64,000 nucleotides of DNA from CAWHMS01 sp963830495 (GCA_963830495.1 CAWHMS010000001.1:744001-808000); one strand, 5' to 3'; shown: positions 23,220 to 31,728, numbered from the stretch's first letter. Numbers and translations are program-made. The notes: generated by a model not told the origin, from the sequence alone.

Positions 23220-23618
23220 TCAGGAGGCCTTGGCCTCGGCCGGCTGGGTCTGACCGGGCTGGGCCGGCAGGGCAGCCTTCGCAACCTCGACCAGGCCGGC
23301 GAACGCCGTGGGGTCGTTGACCGCCAGGTCCGCCAAGATCTTGCGGTCGACCTCGACGCCGCCCTCGCGGAGCCCTTGGATGAAGCGGTTGTAGGTCATG
23401 CCGTTGGCGCGGGCGCCGGCGTTGATCCGCTGGATCCACAGCCGCCGGAACTCGCCCTTCTTGGCCCGTCGGTCGCGGTAGCTGTAGACCATCGAGTGCT
23501 GGACCTGCTCTTTGGCCTTGCGGTACAGCCGGGACCGCTGTCCGCGGTAGCCGGCCGCCCGCTCCAGCGTCGTCCGGCGCTTCTTGTGGGCGTTGACAGC
23601 CCTTTTCACGCGTGCCAC
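23220..23618 (-). CDS. rplT: 50S ribosomal protein L20
   Basis: Early-assembling 23S rRNA-binding protein. 132 aa, slightly long because of a proline/alanine-rich tail after about residue 118. Basic N-terminus MARVKRAVNAHKKRR and the LWIQRINAGAR block are typical. GTG at 23618 has GGAG upstream. Middle of the conserved infC-rpmI-rplT operon. Confidence 0.98.
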   Translation of the reverse strand: MARVKRAVNAHKKRRTTLERAAGYRGQRSRLYRKAKEQVQHSMVYSYRDRRAKKGEFRRLWIQRINAGARANGMTYNRFIQGLREGGVEVDRKILADLAVNDPTAFAGLVEVAKAALPAQPGQTQPAEAKAS

Positions 23619-23663
23619 GTTCGTGTCTCCTTGAGTGTGTTGCCGTGGTGATCAGGGAGGGCG

Positions 23664-23858
23664 TCAGCGCCCCAGCAGCTTCTTGACCCGGGGTGTGTCG
23701 GCCTTGGACACCTCGGTCGTACCGGTCATCCGGCGAGTCATCGTGGAGGGCTTCCGCTCCAGCTTGTGCCGCTTGCCGGCCTTCTGGCGCATGAGCTTCC
23801 CGGAGCCCGTGACCTTCACGCGCTTCTTGGTCCCTGAGTGGCTCTTCATCTTCGGCAT
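23664..23858 (-). CDS. rpmI: 50S ribosomal protein L35
   Basis: 64 aa, very basic, with the family start MPKMKSHSGTKKRVKVTGSG. Second gene of infC-rpmI-rplT; ATG at 23858. Confidence 0.98.
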   Translation of the reverse strand: MPKMKSHSGTKKRVKVTGSGKLMRQKAGKRHKLERKPSTMTRRMTGTTEVSKADTPRVKKLLGR

Positions 23859-23934
23859 GGTGCCGCTCTCCGTCTTCGTCAGTGGCTGCTGGTGAACAGC
23901 CAGGTCCTGCAGTCCGGCCCGGACGGGCCAGCGG

Positions 23935-24612
23935 TCACATGTCGGGGTCGAGACTCTCCGAGCGCCGACGCTCGCGCCGCGGCTCGGTGTGCGACGTGGC
24001 CGCCTGCTCGAGCCGCTCGGCCCGCTCCGCGCTGCGATCCGCAGCCCGTGCCGCGGCCCGACGGTCTCGCTCCGCCTTCGCCTCGGCCTTCGCCTCGGCC
24101 TTCTTCTTGAGCGGTCCGATCACCATGATCATGTTGCGACCGTCCTGCTTGGGCGCGGACTCCACGAAGCCGAGCTCCTCGACGTCGGTGGCCAGCCGCT
24201 GCAGCAGCCGGAAGCCAAGCTCGGGCCGGTGTTGCTCGCGGCCGCGGAACATGATCGTGATCTTGACCTTGTCGCCCTGCTTGAGGAAGCGCACGACGTG
24301 ACCCTTCTTGGTCTCGTAGTCGTGGGCGTCGATCTTCGGGCGAAGCTTCATCTCCTTGATGACCGTGTTGGTCTGGTTTCGCCGCGTCTCGCGGGCCTTC
24401 TGGGCGTTCTCGTACTTGAACTTCCCGTAGTCCATGAGCTTGCAGACCGGCGGACGCGCCGTCGGTGCGACCTCGACCAGGTCGAGATCTGCTTCCTGGG
24501 CTAGACGCAGCGCGTCCTCGATGCGGACGATGCCGACCTGCTCCCCGTTCGGTCCGACGAGTCGTACCTCGGGAACGCGAATGCGGTCGTTGACGCGCAA
24601 CTCTGTGCTGAT
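23935..24612 (-). CDS. infC: translation initiation factor IF-3 with AUC start
   Basis: Binds the 30S subunit, blocks premature 50S joining and checks start codons. N-domain begins ISTELRVNDRIRVPEVR; linker and C-domain (KLRPKIDAHDYETKKGH, RNMIMVIGP) follow. 225 aa, with a charged K/R/E/A tail of about 50 residues as in many actinobacteria. No ATG, GTG or TTG lies at a suitable place. A strong AGGAGG (minus strand, 24617-24622) ends 4 bases before an ATC at 24612-24610, so I read that as the start, as E. coli infC uses AUU. IF3 rejects such codons, which gives autoregulation. The long upstream open frame is not supported. Confidence 0.9.
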   Translation of the reverse strand: MSTELRVNDRIRVPEVRLVGPNGEQVGIVRIEDALRLAQEADLDLVEVAPTARPPVCKLMDYGKFKYENAQKARETRRNQTNTVIKEMKLRPKIDAHDYETKKGHVVRFLKQGDKVKITIMFRGREQHRPELGFRLLQRLATDVEELGFVESAPKQDGRNMIMVIGPLKKKAEAKAEAKAERDRRAAARAADRSAERAERLEQAATSHTEPRRERRRSESLDPDM

Positions 24613-24986
24613 GGGTCCTCCTGCTGTCCGGATGCTGGCTGGGTGGTGCGGGAGCCGTCTCCCGTCCGGTGCGTACGTCGTACGGCGCACGACCGGCCTG
24701 ATGGCTGCCACCAAACAAGAAATGGCCTCCGCGCCAATCACGCACGGAAGCCACCAGCACGACAGCGGCCCTCGCGGGATGCTGTCGCGGCGAGCCGCCG
24801 GAGCGACTCGCGACCTGACCCGACGACGAGCTGTCGATGCGGGTGGGAGGTGGTCTCCGCTTGTGACCTGCCTTACAACGTCCTGGTGGAGCGCTGCATT
24901 CCCAAACGAGGGAGTCGGCAGATGGTCGACAACGAGGGTATCAGCAGCCGTCCGCCACGATGAAATTCTCGCATTGACTGATCGAG
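24613..24986 (-). promoter_or_regulatory. infC upstream region/leader, no gene
   Basis: 374 bases between the infC start and the IS remnant. A complex hairpin is possible around 24666-24697, built on CCGGTGCGTACG and CGTACGGCGCAC. A weak promoter-like TACCCT lies on the minus strand near 24937. Open frames through this stretch have no ribosome site and unlike codon use; I see no gene. Confidence 0.4.
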
Positions 24987-25074
24987 ATGCCCGCGTGGGG
25001 TGGTTCGCTGACTCGTCTGAAAATGCCCGCGTGGGGTGGTTCGCTGACTCGTCTGAAAATGCCCGCGTGGGGTG
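24987..25074. repeat. 36-bp tandem repeat, 2.4 copies, of the IS left end
   Basis: Units start at 24987, 25023 and 25059 (the third is partial, about 16 bases). Each begins ATGCCCGCGTGGGGTG, so the terminal repeat of the IS remnant is present three times in a row at 36-base spacing. Confidence 0.9.
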
Positions 25075-25406
25075 ACCATCGGGGTGGAGCTCACGTCCGT
25101 GCTTCGACGTCAGAGCAGTCCGGCCCCGGTCGGCAAGTACCGAAGGCGACAAAGGCGGAGAAGTCGGTGATCTTGCACTCGGTCTGTGAGGTCAGCGGCT
25201 GGCATCCAAACCATGCCCGCAAGGCGATGCGGGCCGCGCTCGCCGCGCTGGAGGCGGACGATCCTAGTTCGGCTTCGGCCGCCTCGCCGACCACGGCGCC
25301 GCTGGCGCTGCAACACCGGCAGGTCAGCGGTACGTCGACGCTGCCCAATCTCGCCGACACCAAACTCGACAAACCAGACGCCAACCGGCGCTGACCCACG
25401 CGGGCA
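24987..25406. mobile_element. degenerate insertion-sequence remnant
   Basis: Bounded by an inverted 12-base end: TGCCCGCGTGGG at 24988-24999 and CCCACGCGGGCA at 25395-25406. The plus strand between (about 25130-25240) encodes KATKAEKSVILHSVCEVSGW and then HPNHARKAM, which resembles the N-terminal helix-turn-helix of DDE integrase-type transposases (pattern AEK..IL...GWHR.HA). After that the frame is low in complexity and stops at 25394 inside the right end; there is no catalytic domain. So only the ends and a transposase stub remain. Family not identified. Confidence 0.55.
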
Positions 25407-25481
25407 ATTGGACGTGAGTCAACAGGATTCTGGTTCACCAGGATTCGCATCGACCCCTCGTCTCGCCTAGCCTCGCCCGGC

Positions 25482-25856
25482 ATGACCGATGCATCCCCAG
25501 CCCATCGTGCCGACGTCGATGTGTCACGTGACATCGCCGACGTACCGGCTATCGAGGTCGTCTCGACAGCGGCGCTGCACCTGATGAGCGCGGCCGCGGT
25601 CCAGCTCGGGCTCGCCGAGGACCTACCCGAGCATCGCGATCTCGACGAGGCCAGGACCCTCGTCGAGTCGCTCGCAGGACTCGTCACCGCCGCTGCTCCG
25701 CGGCTCGGACACCACCATGCCGCGCCACTGCGTGACGGCCTGCGCAGTCTGCAGCTTGCCTTCCGTGAGGCCTCGCCGCATCCGGACGCGCCTGGCGAAG
25801 GCCCAGGCGAGCGGATGACCGGCCCGGTCTACCCGGTGGCCCGCCACGGTTCATGA
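25482..25856 (+). CDS. DUF1844 domain protein
   Basis: 124 aa, soluble, helical. The conserved block LMSAAAVQLGLAED...HRDLDEARTLVESLAGLV and LRDGLRSLQLAFREAS is that of DUF1844, usually found next to infC in actinobacteria and of unknown function. ATG at 25482 has no ribosome site but a -10-like TAGCCT (25468-25473) 8 bases before, so the mRNA is probably leaderless. It diverges from infC across the IS remnant. The tail after about residue 100 is proline/glycine-rich. Confidence 0.85.
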   Translation: MTDASPAHRADVDVSRDIADVPAIEVVSTAALHLMSAAAVQLGLAEDLPEHRDLDEARTLVESLAGLVTAAAPRLGHHHAAPLRDGLRSLQLAFREASPHPDAPGEGPGERMTGPVYPVARHGS

Positions 25857-25952
25857 CCGGCTGAGGCATCGTCGCACTGCCGTGAACTGCGCTGCGTCGT
25901 GGCTCTGTCGCTGACACCGCTAGCCGATCCAGGGGCGTCGTAGGCTGGACGC

Positions 25953-26381
25953 ATGCCCGACTACGACTCCGGCTGGGCGTTCGCCAATGCCATGACTCTC
26001 ACGGCGCTGCTCGGCGTCGTTGCGTTCTTGGCCTGGCGGCGGCGAGGCGTCGTCAGCGGGCTGCGCTGGACCGGGATCGCGCTGGTGCCCACATCGCTGT
26101 ACCTGCTGGGGCTGCTCAAGACCTTCTGGATCATCGCCGACGAGCTCGCGCGCTTCTTCAGCGGACTGGTCTGGAGCCCACGCTCGTGGCTCGGCCTCGC
26201 ACTCGCCGTGGTGGCGGCTGCCCTCATCGTGCTGCCAGCGAGGATCAACCGGGGATGGGGCAACCCGTCCGGCCGGCAGCCGCAGGGCGGCCCGTCCGGC
26301 AAGGCCTCGTCCCGGCCACAACCCGCGGACGACGAGCTGGCCGAGATCGAGGCGATCCTCAAGCGTCGTGGCATCAACTGA
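25953..26381 (+). CDS. small membrane protein, conserved hypothetical
   Basis: 142 aa. Three hydrophobic segments at about 9-28, 39-58 and 77-96, then a hydrophilic C-terminal tail of about 45 residues ending in an acidic helix (DDELAEIEAILKRRGI) likely in the cytoplasm. No family recognised. ATG at 25953 follows TAGGCT (25941-25946) by 6 bases, consistent with a leaderless message. The P-loop protein gene downstream starts inside its 3' end, so they probably form one transcript. Confidence 0.75.
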   Translation: MPDYDSGWAFANAMTLTALLGVVAFLAWRRRGVVSGLRWTGIALVPTSLYLLGLLKTFWIIADELARFFSGLVWSPRSWLGLALAVVAAALIVLPARINRGWGNPSGRQPQGGPSGKASSRPQPADDELAEIEAILKRRGIN

Positions 26382-26946
26382 CCCGGGCGGCTCGGCGCCA
26401 CTCGAGGTATCCACCGCTGCTCTTGCCGCCCCCGCCCGCCTGGGACATAGCCGGATGATCGCGATCGACGGCCCGGCCGGCTCGGGCAAGACGACCCTGG
26501 CGGCGGAACTGCAAGCCGAACTCGAGCACCGAGGCGTGGGCGTGGCCACGTTCCACCTGGATGACGTCTACGCAGGGTGGGCCGGCCTCGACGACGCGCT
26601 TGAGCGACGGGTGCTGGACCAGGTACTGCTTCCCCTCGCGGGGGGTTCCACGGCACGCTGGCAGCGCTACGACTGGCTACGCGGGCGCTTCGACGGCTGG
26701 CACGCACTGCCGCCGCCCGAGGTGTTGGTGCTGGAGGGATGCGGCTCCGGCGCGACGCCGTACGCGCCGTACACCAGCGTCCTGGTCTGGGTCGAGGCTG
26801 ACCGCGACGCCCGCATCGCTCGCGGCATCGCTCGCGACGGCGCCCAGGTGCTCGACAACTGGTTGGCCTGGATGGCGCTCGAGGCGGAGTACTTCGCCGT
26901 GCACCGGATCCGCGAGCGAGCGAACCTGAGCTATCGGACGGGATGA
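26368..26946 (+). CDS. uridine-kinase-like P-loop NTPase
   Basis: 192 aa from the GTG at 26368, which overlaps the preceding gene by 14 bases. Walker A is DGPAGSGKTT; FHLDDVY is the typical uridine kinase/phosphoribulokinase continuation; a later LEGCGSG stretch suits the Walker B side. Substrate cannot be told: nucleosides, pantothenate and others occur in this superfamily. The ATG at 26455, directly before the P-loop, is an alternative, but relatives usually have 25-30 residues ahead of it. Overlaps the convergent acetyltransferase gene by 16 bases. Confidence 0.8.
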   Translation: MASTDPGGSAPLEVSTAALAAPARLGHSRMIAIDGPAGSGKTTLAAELQAELEHRGVGVATFHLDDVYAGWAGLDDALERRVLDQVLLPLAGGSTARWQRYDWLRGRFDGWHALPPPEVLVLEGCGSGATPYAPYTSVLVWVEADRDARIARGIARDGAQVLDNWLAWMALEAEYFAVHRIRERANLSYRTG

Positions 26947-27512
26947 CGCGCTGGCACCGGGTCGTCCCGGAGCCGGGCGTGCAGGTGTGCGTCCCAGCGA
27001 CGTCCGTCGTCGTCGCGGTAGCCGGCGCGCAGCACCCCCTCGTGCCGGTAGCCGGCCTTGACCGCCACCCGGCAGGACTCCGGGTTGGCGGCAGCGTGCT
27101 CGAGAGTGACCCGCTCGAGGCCCACGACCTCGAACGCCCATGTGCTCGCGGCGAGGACTGCAGCGGTCGCGACCCCGCGACCGCGGGCTGCCGGCGCGAC
27201 GCGATAGGCGATCATCGCGGTGCGGGCGTCCGCGTCGATGCGCACGAGCGACAGGTTGCCGACGAAGCGATCAGCGGCATCGGCAATCGTCCAGGTGGCG
27301 TGCGAGGCCTCGGACCAGTCAGCGCTGCTTACGCACCACTGCTTCACTCGAGCCAGGTCCAACGGCGTCGGACCCGAGTACCACTGCATCATCATCGGGT
27401 CGGCGAACATCTCGAGCGCCGCCGCGGCGTCGTCCATCGTCGTACCACGCAGGCTGACCTCGCCCGCTGCGAGCGTGACCGGCGCTCGCGGCAACGACAA
27501 GGTCACCGTCAC
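26931..27512 (-). CDS. GNAT acetyltransferase, RimJ/RimL type
   Basis: 193 aa. The acetyl-CoA loop is ARGRGVATAA and the C-terminal NPESCRVAVKAGYRHEGVLR is the hallmark of the RimJ/RimL group, which acetylates protein N-termini or small amines. Target unknown. GTG at 27512 overlaps the stop of the next gene upstream (GTGA), so the two acetyltransferases are cotranscribed. Confidence 0.87.
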   Translation of the reverse strand: MTVTLSLPRAPVTLAAGEVSLRGTTMDDAAAALEMFADPMMMQWYSGPTPLDLARVKQWCVSSADWSEASHATWTIADAADRFVGNLSLVRIDADARTAMIAYRVAPAARGRGVATAAVLAASTWAFEVVGLERVTLEHAAANPESCRVAVKAGYRHEGVLRAGYRDDDGRRWDAHLHARLRDDPVPARHPVR

Positions 27513-28516
27513 GACCCCGCCGCGCCCGCCGGCGGGAAGACCTTCTCGAAGGTGGCGGTGCGACTCTCGATGACGTAGCCGACCCGTTCGTAGAGCTCGA
27601 AGGCCCCGGTCGGGTTGTTGGTGTCGACGTCCAGGCTCGACTCGTCGTACCCCGCCTCGGCGTAGCGCTCCAGGGCAATCCGGAGCAACGCTGTCGCCAG
27701 GCCCCGGCCCCGGTACTCGCGTCGTACCCCGAGCTTCGCCAGGTAGGCCTCCCGCCGTCCGGTGGCCTGCTGGTGGGCGTCGTACTCGTGGGTCATCACG
27801 TAGCCGGCGACGTCGTCGGGGGCATCATGGTGCTCCGCGACCCACGACATCTCGTGGCGCGCATTCCTGCTGTCGTCCTCCCACTGCTTCCAGGAGTCTC
27901 GCGACCACGCCGTGAATCCCCAGTGATCGGTGAAGGCCGCGTTGTGTGCCGAGCGCGTGCGCTCCGACCAGGCGGATGCGTAGCCGTGCAAGCGGTAACC
28001 CGCCGGAAGTGCTGAGGCGAGGGAGGGCTCCACGCTCCCGCCTCCTGACAACTGCACGCGCATGATCGCTGACCAGTTGACGGCGCCGTAGCCCGCGCCC
28101 TCCAGCAGCTCGACCTGGGCAGCGTTGTCGAGGTGCCCGCTCACCTGCGCCTTCACCGCCACAGTGGAGGGTGCTCCCCGCTCCTGCCTCAACCGCAGCA
28201 CGCGAGAGTCGAGCCAGGACAGCCCCTCCGAGCCCAGGCCGCGACCGCGGTACCGCGGGTCGACGACGCCTTCCGCCGCGATGCGCCAGGTGTCGCTCGT
28301 CATGTCTCGCGGCAGGATCCCCGCGAAGGCGACCATCCGGTCGCCGACCCACGCCGCCGCTCGATCGTCCGGGCCGGTCTCGGGGTTGTCGAGCTCCTCG
28401 TGCAGGTCAGCCTCGTTGTAGTGCTGCTCGGTACGATCCACGGCCTCGGCCTCGGCGATCAGCGCATTCCACGCGGCCACGTCGTCGTGGCCGATCCCAC
28501 GCCATTCCCAGGTCAT
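27509..28516 (-). CDS. tandem GNAT acetyltransferase, mycothiol-synthase-like
   Basis: 335 aa with two GNAT domains: the first (about 1-160) has DPRYRGRGLGSEGL, the second (about 170-330) has REYRGRGLATALL followed by DTNNPTGAFELYERVGY. The layout resembles MshD (mycothiol synthase), but many tandem-GNAT paralogues exist and I would not name it mshD. ATG at 28516 is preceded at 7 bases by TACGCT (minus strand, 28524-28529), so a leaderless transcript is likely; the upstream in-frame ATG at 28555 is less likely. Confidence 0.82.
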   Translation of the reverse strand: MTWEWRGIGHDDVAAWNALIAEAEAVDRTEQHYNEADLHEELDNPETGPDDRAAAWVGDRMVAFAGILPRDMTSDTWRIAAEGVVDPRYRGRGLGSEGLSWLDSRVLRLRQERGAPSTVAVKAQVSGHLDNAAQVELLEGAGYGAVNWSAIMRVQLSGGGSVEPSLASALPAGYRLHGYASAWSERTRSAHNAAFTDHWGFTAWSRDSWKQWEDDSRNARHEMSWVAEHHDAPDDVAGYVMTHEYDAHQQATGRREAYLAKLGVRREYRGRGLATALLRIALERYAEAGYDESSLDVDTNNPTGAFELYERVGYVIESRTATFEKVFPPAGAAGS

Positions 28517-28611
28517 GCCCCGCAGCGTAGGAGTCGGCCGGAGTCGGCCGCACATGGATTTTCTCCGGTACGTCGGCTGTCGCGTCGAGCGTGCTGTGCC
28601 AGAGTCCCGCT

Positions 28612-29511
28612 ATGGGCTCACCGAGTGGACGCAGCGTGCACCTGGCAGGCGGAAACTACGAGGCCGTCGTGGTCGAGGTGGGTGCCGGGCTCCGCTCCCT
28701 CACTCGGGCCGGCCTGGACGTCGTGCGGGGCTATGGACCCGACGAGATGTGCTCTGGCGGCCGGGGACAGCTACTGATCCCGTGGCCGAACCGAATCCGC
28801 GACGGGTGCTACCGATTCGCCGGACAGGAGCTGCAGCTGCCGCTGTCCGAGGCTGCCCACGCCAACGCCATCCACGGTCTGACGCGCTGGCAGAACTGGT
28901 CGCTACTCGACCACGACGCGTCGACCGCGGTGTGGGGCTACACCCTGCATCCGCAGCCGGGCTACCCGTTCGAGGTCGAGCTCACCGTCGGCTACCAGGT
29001 GGGCGATGACGGCCTGACGGTCGACGTGACGGCGACCAACGTCGGCGACGACCCGGCGCCGTACGGACAGGGGGCGCATCCCTACCTGACGGTGGGTCGG
29101 CGCATCGACGAGTGCGAGCTCGTGCTGCCCGTGACCACTCGCAGCGAGGTCGACGAGCGGGGACTCCCCGGGCCGGCCGCGGCGGTGGCGGGCGGACCGT
29201 ACGACTTCGCCGCAGGTCGGCGGATCGGGGACACCCGCTTCGACCACCCGTTCTCGGGTCTGCTGGCGGATCCGGATGGTATGACGCGTACGACGCTGCG
29301 GGACCCCGACACCGGCCGGACCGCGACGTTGTGGACGGACCCGGCCTATCCCTGGTTGCAGGTGTTCAGCGGCGACACGCTGGCCGCCGGTGCACGCGCA
29401 GCGCTCGCGGTCGAGCCGATGACATGCCCACCCGATGCCTTCAACTCGGGCACGGACCTCGTGGTGCTGCAACCCGGCGACAGCGACACCGGCCGCTTCG
29501 GCATCACCTGA
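28612..29511 (+). CDS. aldose 1-epimerase family protein
   Basis: 299 aa, galactose mutarotase-like beta-sandwich. Substrate and catalytic residues lie in NAIHGLTRW, GQGAHPYL and the C-terminal VEPMTCPPDAFNSG. It would interconvert sugar anomers; the exact sugar is not known. ATG at 28612 chosen; an ATG at 28591 is in frame. Convergent with the amidohydrolase gene. Confidence 0.88.
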   Translation: MGSPSGRSVHLAGGNYEAVVVEVGAGLRSLTRAGLDVVRGYGPDEMCSGGRGQLLIPWPNRIRDGCYRFAGQELQLPLSEAAHANAIHGLTRWQNWSLLDHDASTAVWGYTLHPQPGYPFEVELTVGYQVGDDGLTVDVTATNVGDDPAPYGQGAHPYLTVGRRIDECELVLPVTTRSEVDERGLPGPAAAVAGGPYDFAAGRRIGDTRFDHPFSGLLADPDGMTRTTLRDPDTGRTATLWTDPAYPWLQVFSGDTLAAGARAALAVEPMTCPPDAFNSGTDLVVLQPGDSDTGRFGIT

Positions 29512-29518
29512 CTCTTGC

Positions 29519-29540
29519 GCGGGGCTCCCGCCGGCCCCGC
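29519..29540. terminator. GC-rich hairpin between convergent genes
   Basis: GCGGGGC (29519-29525), 8-base loop, GCCCCGC (29534-29540), just after the epimerase stop. No U-tract. Could serve transcripts from both sides. Confidence 0.45.
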
Positions 29541-29621
29541 TCTGCTTCACTTCACCGCGAATTGCGGGAGAAGTTGGGGGAACGTGCTGGGTGGAGGGGC
29601 GAGGGGCGATCGGCCGGCCGG

Positions 29622-30761
29622 TCAGGCCGTCGGGGGGCGGTAGCCGGTCGGATCGGCTCCGAGATCGACGATGGCGGCGACTGGGCCGCCGCCTTCGGGT
29701 CCCTGGTGCGCCGCCGACACCGAGACGAAGACGGCCGGGTCACCGGTCACGGCCGCGGTCACGCCGCCGACGCACGACTTGATCTGGCGGTGCCAGTGCA
29801 CGTCGGAGTCGTCGAGCATCGCGTTGCGGCGGCCATGCACGATGCCGTCCTGGGAGGCTTCGCACTTGAGGAAGACGTTGACCAGCCTGCCGTCGAGGTC
29901 GCGCCAGTGCGGCCGGTCGGGCAGCTCGAGACCGGCGTCGCTGATCGCCGCCCAGATCCCGTCCTGGTCGAGCGCGTCGCGCATCACCGCATGGCCGACC
30001 CGGTAGCGGCCACCGATGCCGCGGGCGTTGCCCACCACCACCACCTGCGCCTGGTCCAGCTCCACGCCGGACGAGCAGGAGGCCACCGACGAGTAGAGCG
30101 ACCGATCGTGCATCACCTGCTCGTCCCGTGGCATGTCGATCTCGCCGAGCGCCACCGCGACGCCCAGCGCCGTACAGCCGTTGGAGAGATCCATGGACAG
30201 GTGCGTCTCCTCGGTCCAGACCGTCTCGCCGCGCGCCTTGGCGTCCCGGATGGTCTGGATGGTCAGCAGCGGGGTCTTGGTCTGGACGTAGTGCACGTCG
30301 GCCGCGTCGGTGATGCCGGCGCGGTCCATCGCCGTCCGTACGGCGTCGGCCACCTTGCTCACCATGGCGGCTCGTCCGATGTCCTCGGGCAGCAGCACCT
30401 CGCTCATCGCGAAGCCGACCGTGAGCCGGGGCTCGTCGGTCTGCTCCGCCTCTTCCGCCGGCACGGTCGCGAAGACGGTGGCATGCGGGCTGATGACACC
30501 GTCGGTGCCGCCGGACCAGACGATCGGGATCTGGTTGATCTCCTCCGTCGGCCGGCTGCCCTTCGCCGCGAGCACCTCGCGGAAGGCGCGGTCGGCGATG
30601 ATCCGGGTGTAGTCGTTGACGCCGCCGTTGCCCTCGGTCTTGCCGATCACGGCGACCACGCGGTCGGCCTCCAGCTGGCCGGCATCGATCAGCCCGGCCA
30701 GCCCATCGGCGTCGGACACGTGCGCGATGGGGACCTTCCGGACCTCGATCGGCTCAGGCAT
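29622..30761 (-). CDS. ring-opening amidohydrolase, barbiturase type
   Basis: Hydrolyses a six-membered N-heterocycle; the family contains barbiturase (barbiturate to ureidomalonate) and cyanuric acid hydrolase (AtzD/TrzD). 379 aa with three related domains, each with a Lys-Ser pair: K41/S83 (GKTEGNGGVNDYTR, WSGGTDGVISPH), K162/S230 (QTKTPLL, ASCSSGVELDQ) and K299/S347 (FLKCEAS, SAAHQGPEGGGP). By alignment with AtzD from memory the middle pair is catalytic. The loop NARGIGGRYRVGH and HGRRNAMLDDSDVHWHRQIK look more like barbiturase than AtzD; family call is firm, substrate call is not. ATG at 30761 has GGAGCGGGAG upstream and overlaps the carbamate kinase stop by 8 bases. Confidence 0.88.
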   Translation of the reverse strand: MPEPIEVRKVPIAHVSDADGLAGLIDAGQLEADRVVAVIGKTEGNGGVNDYTRIIADRAFREVLAAKGSRPTEEINQIPIVWSGGTDGVISPHATVFATVPAEEAEQTDEPRLTVGFAMSEVLLPEDIGRAAMVSKVADAVRTAMDRAGITDAADVHYVQTKTPLLTIQTIRDAKARGETVWTEETHLSMDLSNGCTALGVAVALGEIDMPRDEQVMHDRSLYSSVASCSSGVELDQAQVVVVGNARGIGGRYRVGHAVMRDALDQDGIWAAISDAGLELPDRPHWRDLDGRLVNVFLKCEASQDGIVHGRRNAMLDDSDVHWHRQIKSCVGGVTAAVTGDPAVFVSVSAAHQGPEGGGPVAAIVDLGADPTGYRPPTA

Positions 30762-31728
30762 GCTCCCGCTCCTTCTCCTGGTCGGCTTCACGATCTGCCG
30801 GGACGACGACCGTCCCGGCGGCGAGTCTCACGCTGGGGACGATGGCGGCCAGGCTGGTGATGACACCGGGTCGCCCGGACTGCTCGACGAACCGGCATAC
30901 CGCCTCGACCTTCGGCCCCATCGAGCCACTGGCGAAATGTCCCTCCGCCACGTAGCCACGCAGCTGCTCGACCGTGACGCGGCCGATCGGTTGCGCGTCC
31001 GGCGTGCCGTAGCCGAGCATGGCGTGCTCGACGTCGGTGGCGATCACCAGCACGTCCACGGCAAGCGTCCGGGCGAGCAGGGCGGCGGCGAGGTCCTTGT
31101 CGATCACCGCCTCGACCCCGCGCAGGGATGCGTCGGGCTCGCGCACCACGGGGATGCCCCCGCCCCCGGCGGCGATGACGACGAAGCCGGCTTCGACCAG
31201 CGTGGCCACAGCGTCGGCGTCGAGGATCTCCTGGGGCTCCGGCGAGGCGACGACCCGCCGCCAGCCGCGCTCGCCGCGATCTTCGAACCGCTGACCGTGC
31301 TCCATCAGCGGCGCCGCCTCGGCCTGCGCGAGGTAGCGCCCGATCGGCTTGGTGGGCCGGGCGAAGCCGGGGTCGTCGCAGTCCACCCGGGTGCGCGTGA
31401 CGACCACCGCCGTACGCCGCTGCACCGCTCGCTCCCGCAGCGCGGCCTCGAGGCTGTTGGAGAGCACGAACCCGAGGGTTGCCTGGGTCTGCGCACCACA
31501 CCAGTCCAACGGCACCGGGGGCACGACCGCGGCGGCCAGCTCGTTCTTGACCAACAGGTTGCCGACCTGGGGGCCGTTCCCGTGCGTGATGAGGACGTCG
31601 ATGCCCTCGGCCACGAGGTCGGCGACCGACGACATCGCCACCTGGGCAGCGCTGATCTGGTCCTCGGGAGCGGCCCGGCCGTCGGGAGACGTCATCGCGT
31701 TCCCACCGAGCGCCACGAGTACACGCAC
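30754..31728 (-). CDS. arcC: carbamate kinase
   Basis: 324 aa, amino-acid-kinase fold: ALGGNAM (6-12), THGNGPQVG (48-56), the later AAGGGGIP and IDKDLAAALLA. In catabolism it makes ATP, CO2 and NH3 from carbamoyl phosphate and ADP. GTG at 31728 has a strong GGAGG. No arginine deiminase genes (arcA/arcB) are near; instead it overlaps a ring-opening amidohydrolase, and the FdrA/DUF1116/DUF2877 set is 18 kb away. In E. coli the orphan carbamate kinase AllK lies with that same set, so a role in ureido-compound breakdown is the best reading. Confidence 0.95.
   Translation of the reverse strand: MRVLVALGGNAMTSPDGRAAPEDQISAAQVAMSSVADLVAEGIDVLITHGNGPQVGNLLVKNELAAAVVPPVPLDWCGAQTQATLGFVLSNSLEAALRERAVQRRTAVVVTRTRVDCDDPGFARPTKPIGRYLAQAEAAPLMEHGQRFEDRGERGWRRVVASPEPQEILDADAVATLVEAGFVVIAAGGGGIPVVREPDASLRGVEAVIDKDLAAALLARTLAVDVLVIATDVEHAMLGYGTPDAQPIGRVTVEQLRGYVAEGHFASGSMGPKVEAVCRFVEQSGRPGVITSLAAIVPSVRLAAGTVVVPADREADQEKEREHA

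Noticed and set aside
24987..25074. 36-bp direct repeats resembling a CRISPR array
   Set aside because: The copies are directly adjacent with no spacers, and they coincide with the terminal repeat of an IS remnant; no cas genes nearby.
24613..25152. N-terminal extension of infC through the IS repeats
   Set aside because: The extended frame crosses the tandem repeats of the mobile remnant and has no ribosome site; the IF3 domain begins at the ATC after AGGAGG.
29622..30761. Cyanuric acid hydrolase as a firm name
   Set aside because: Several loops look nearer to barbiturase, and no other triazine genes are present; the family is certain, the substrate is not.
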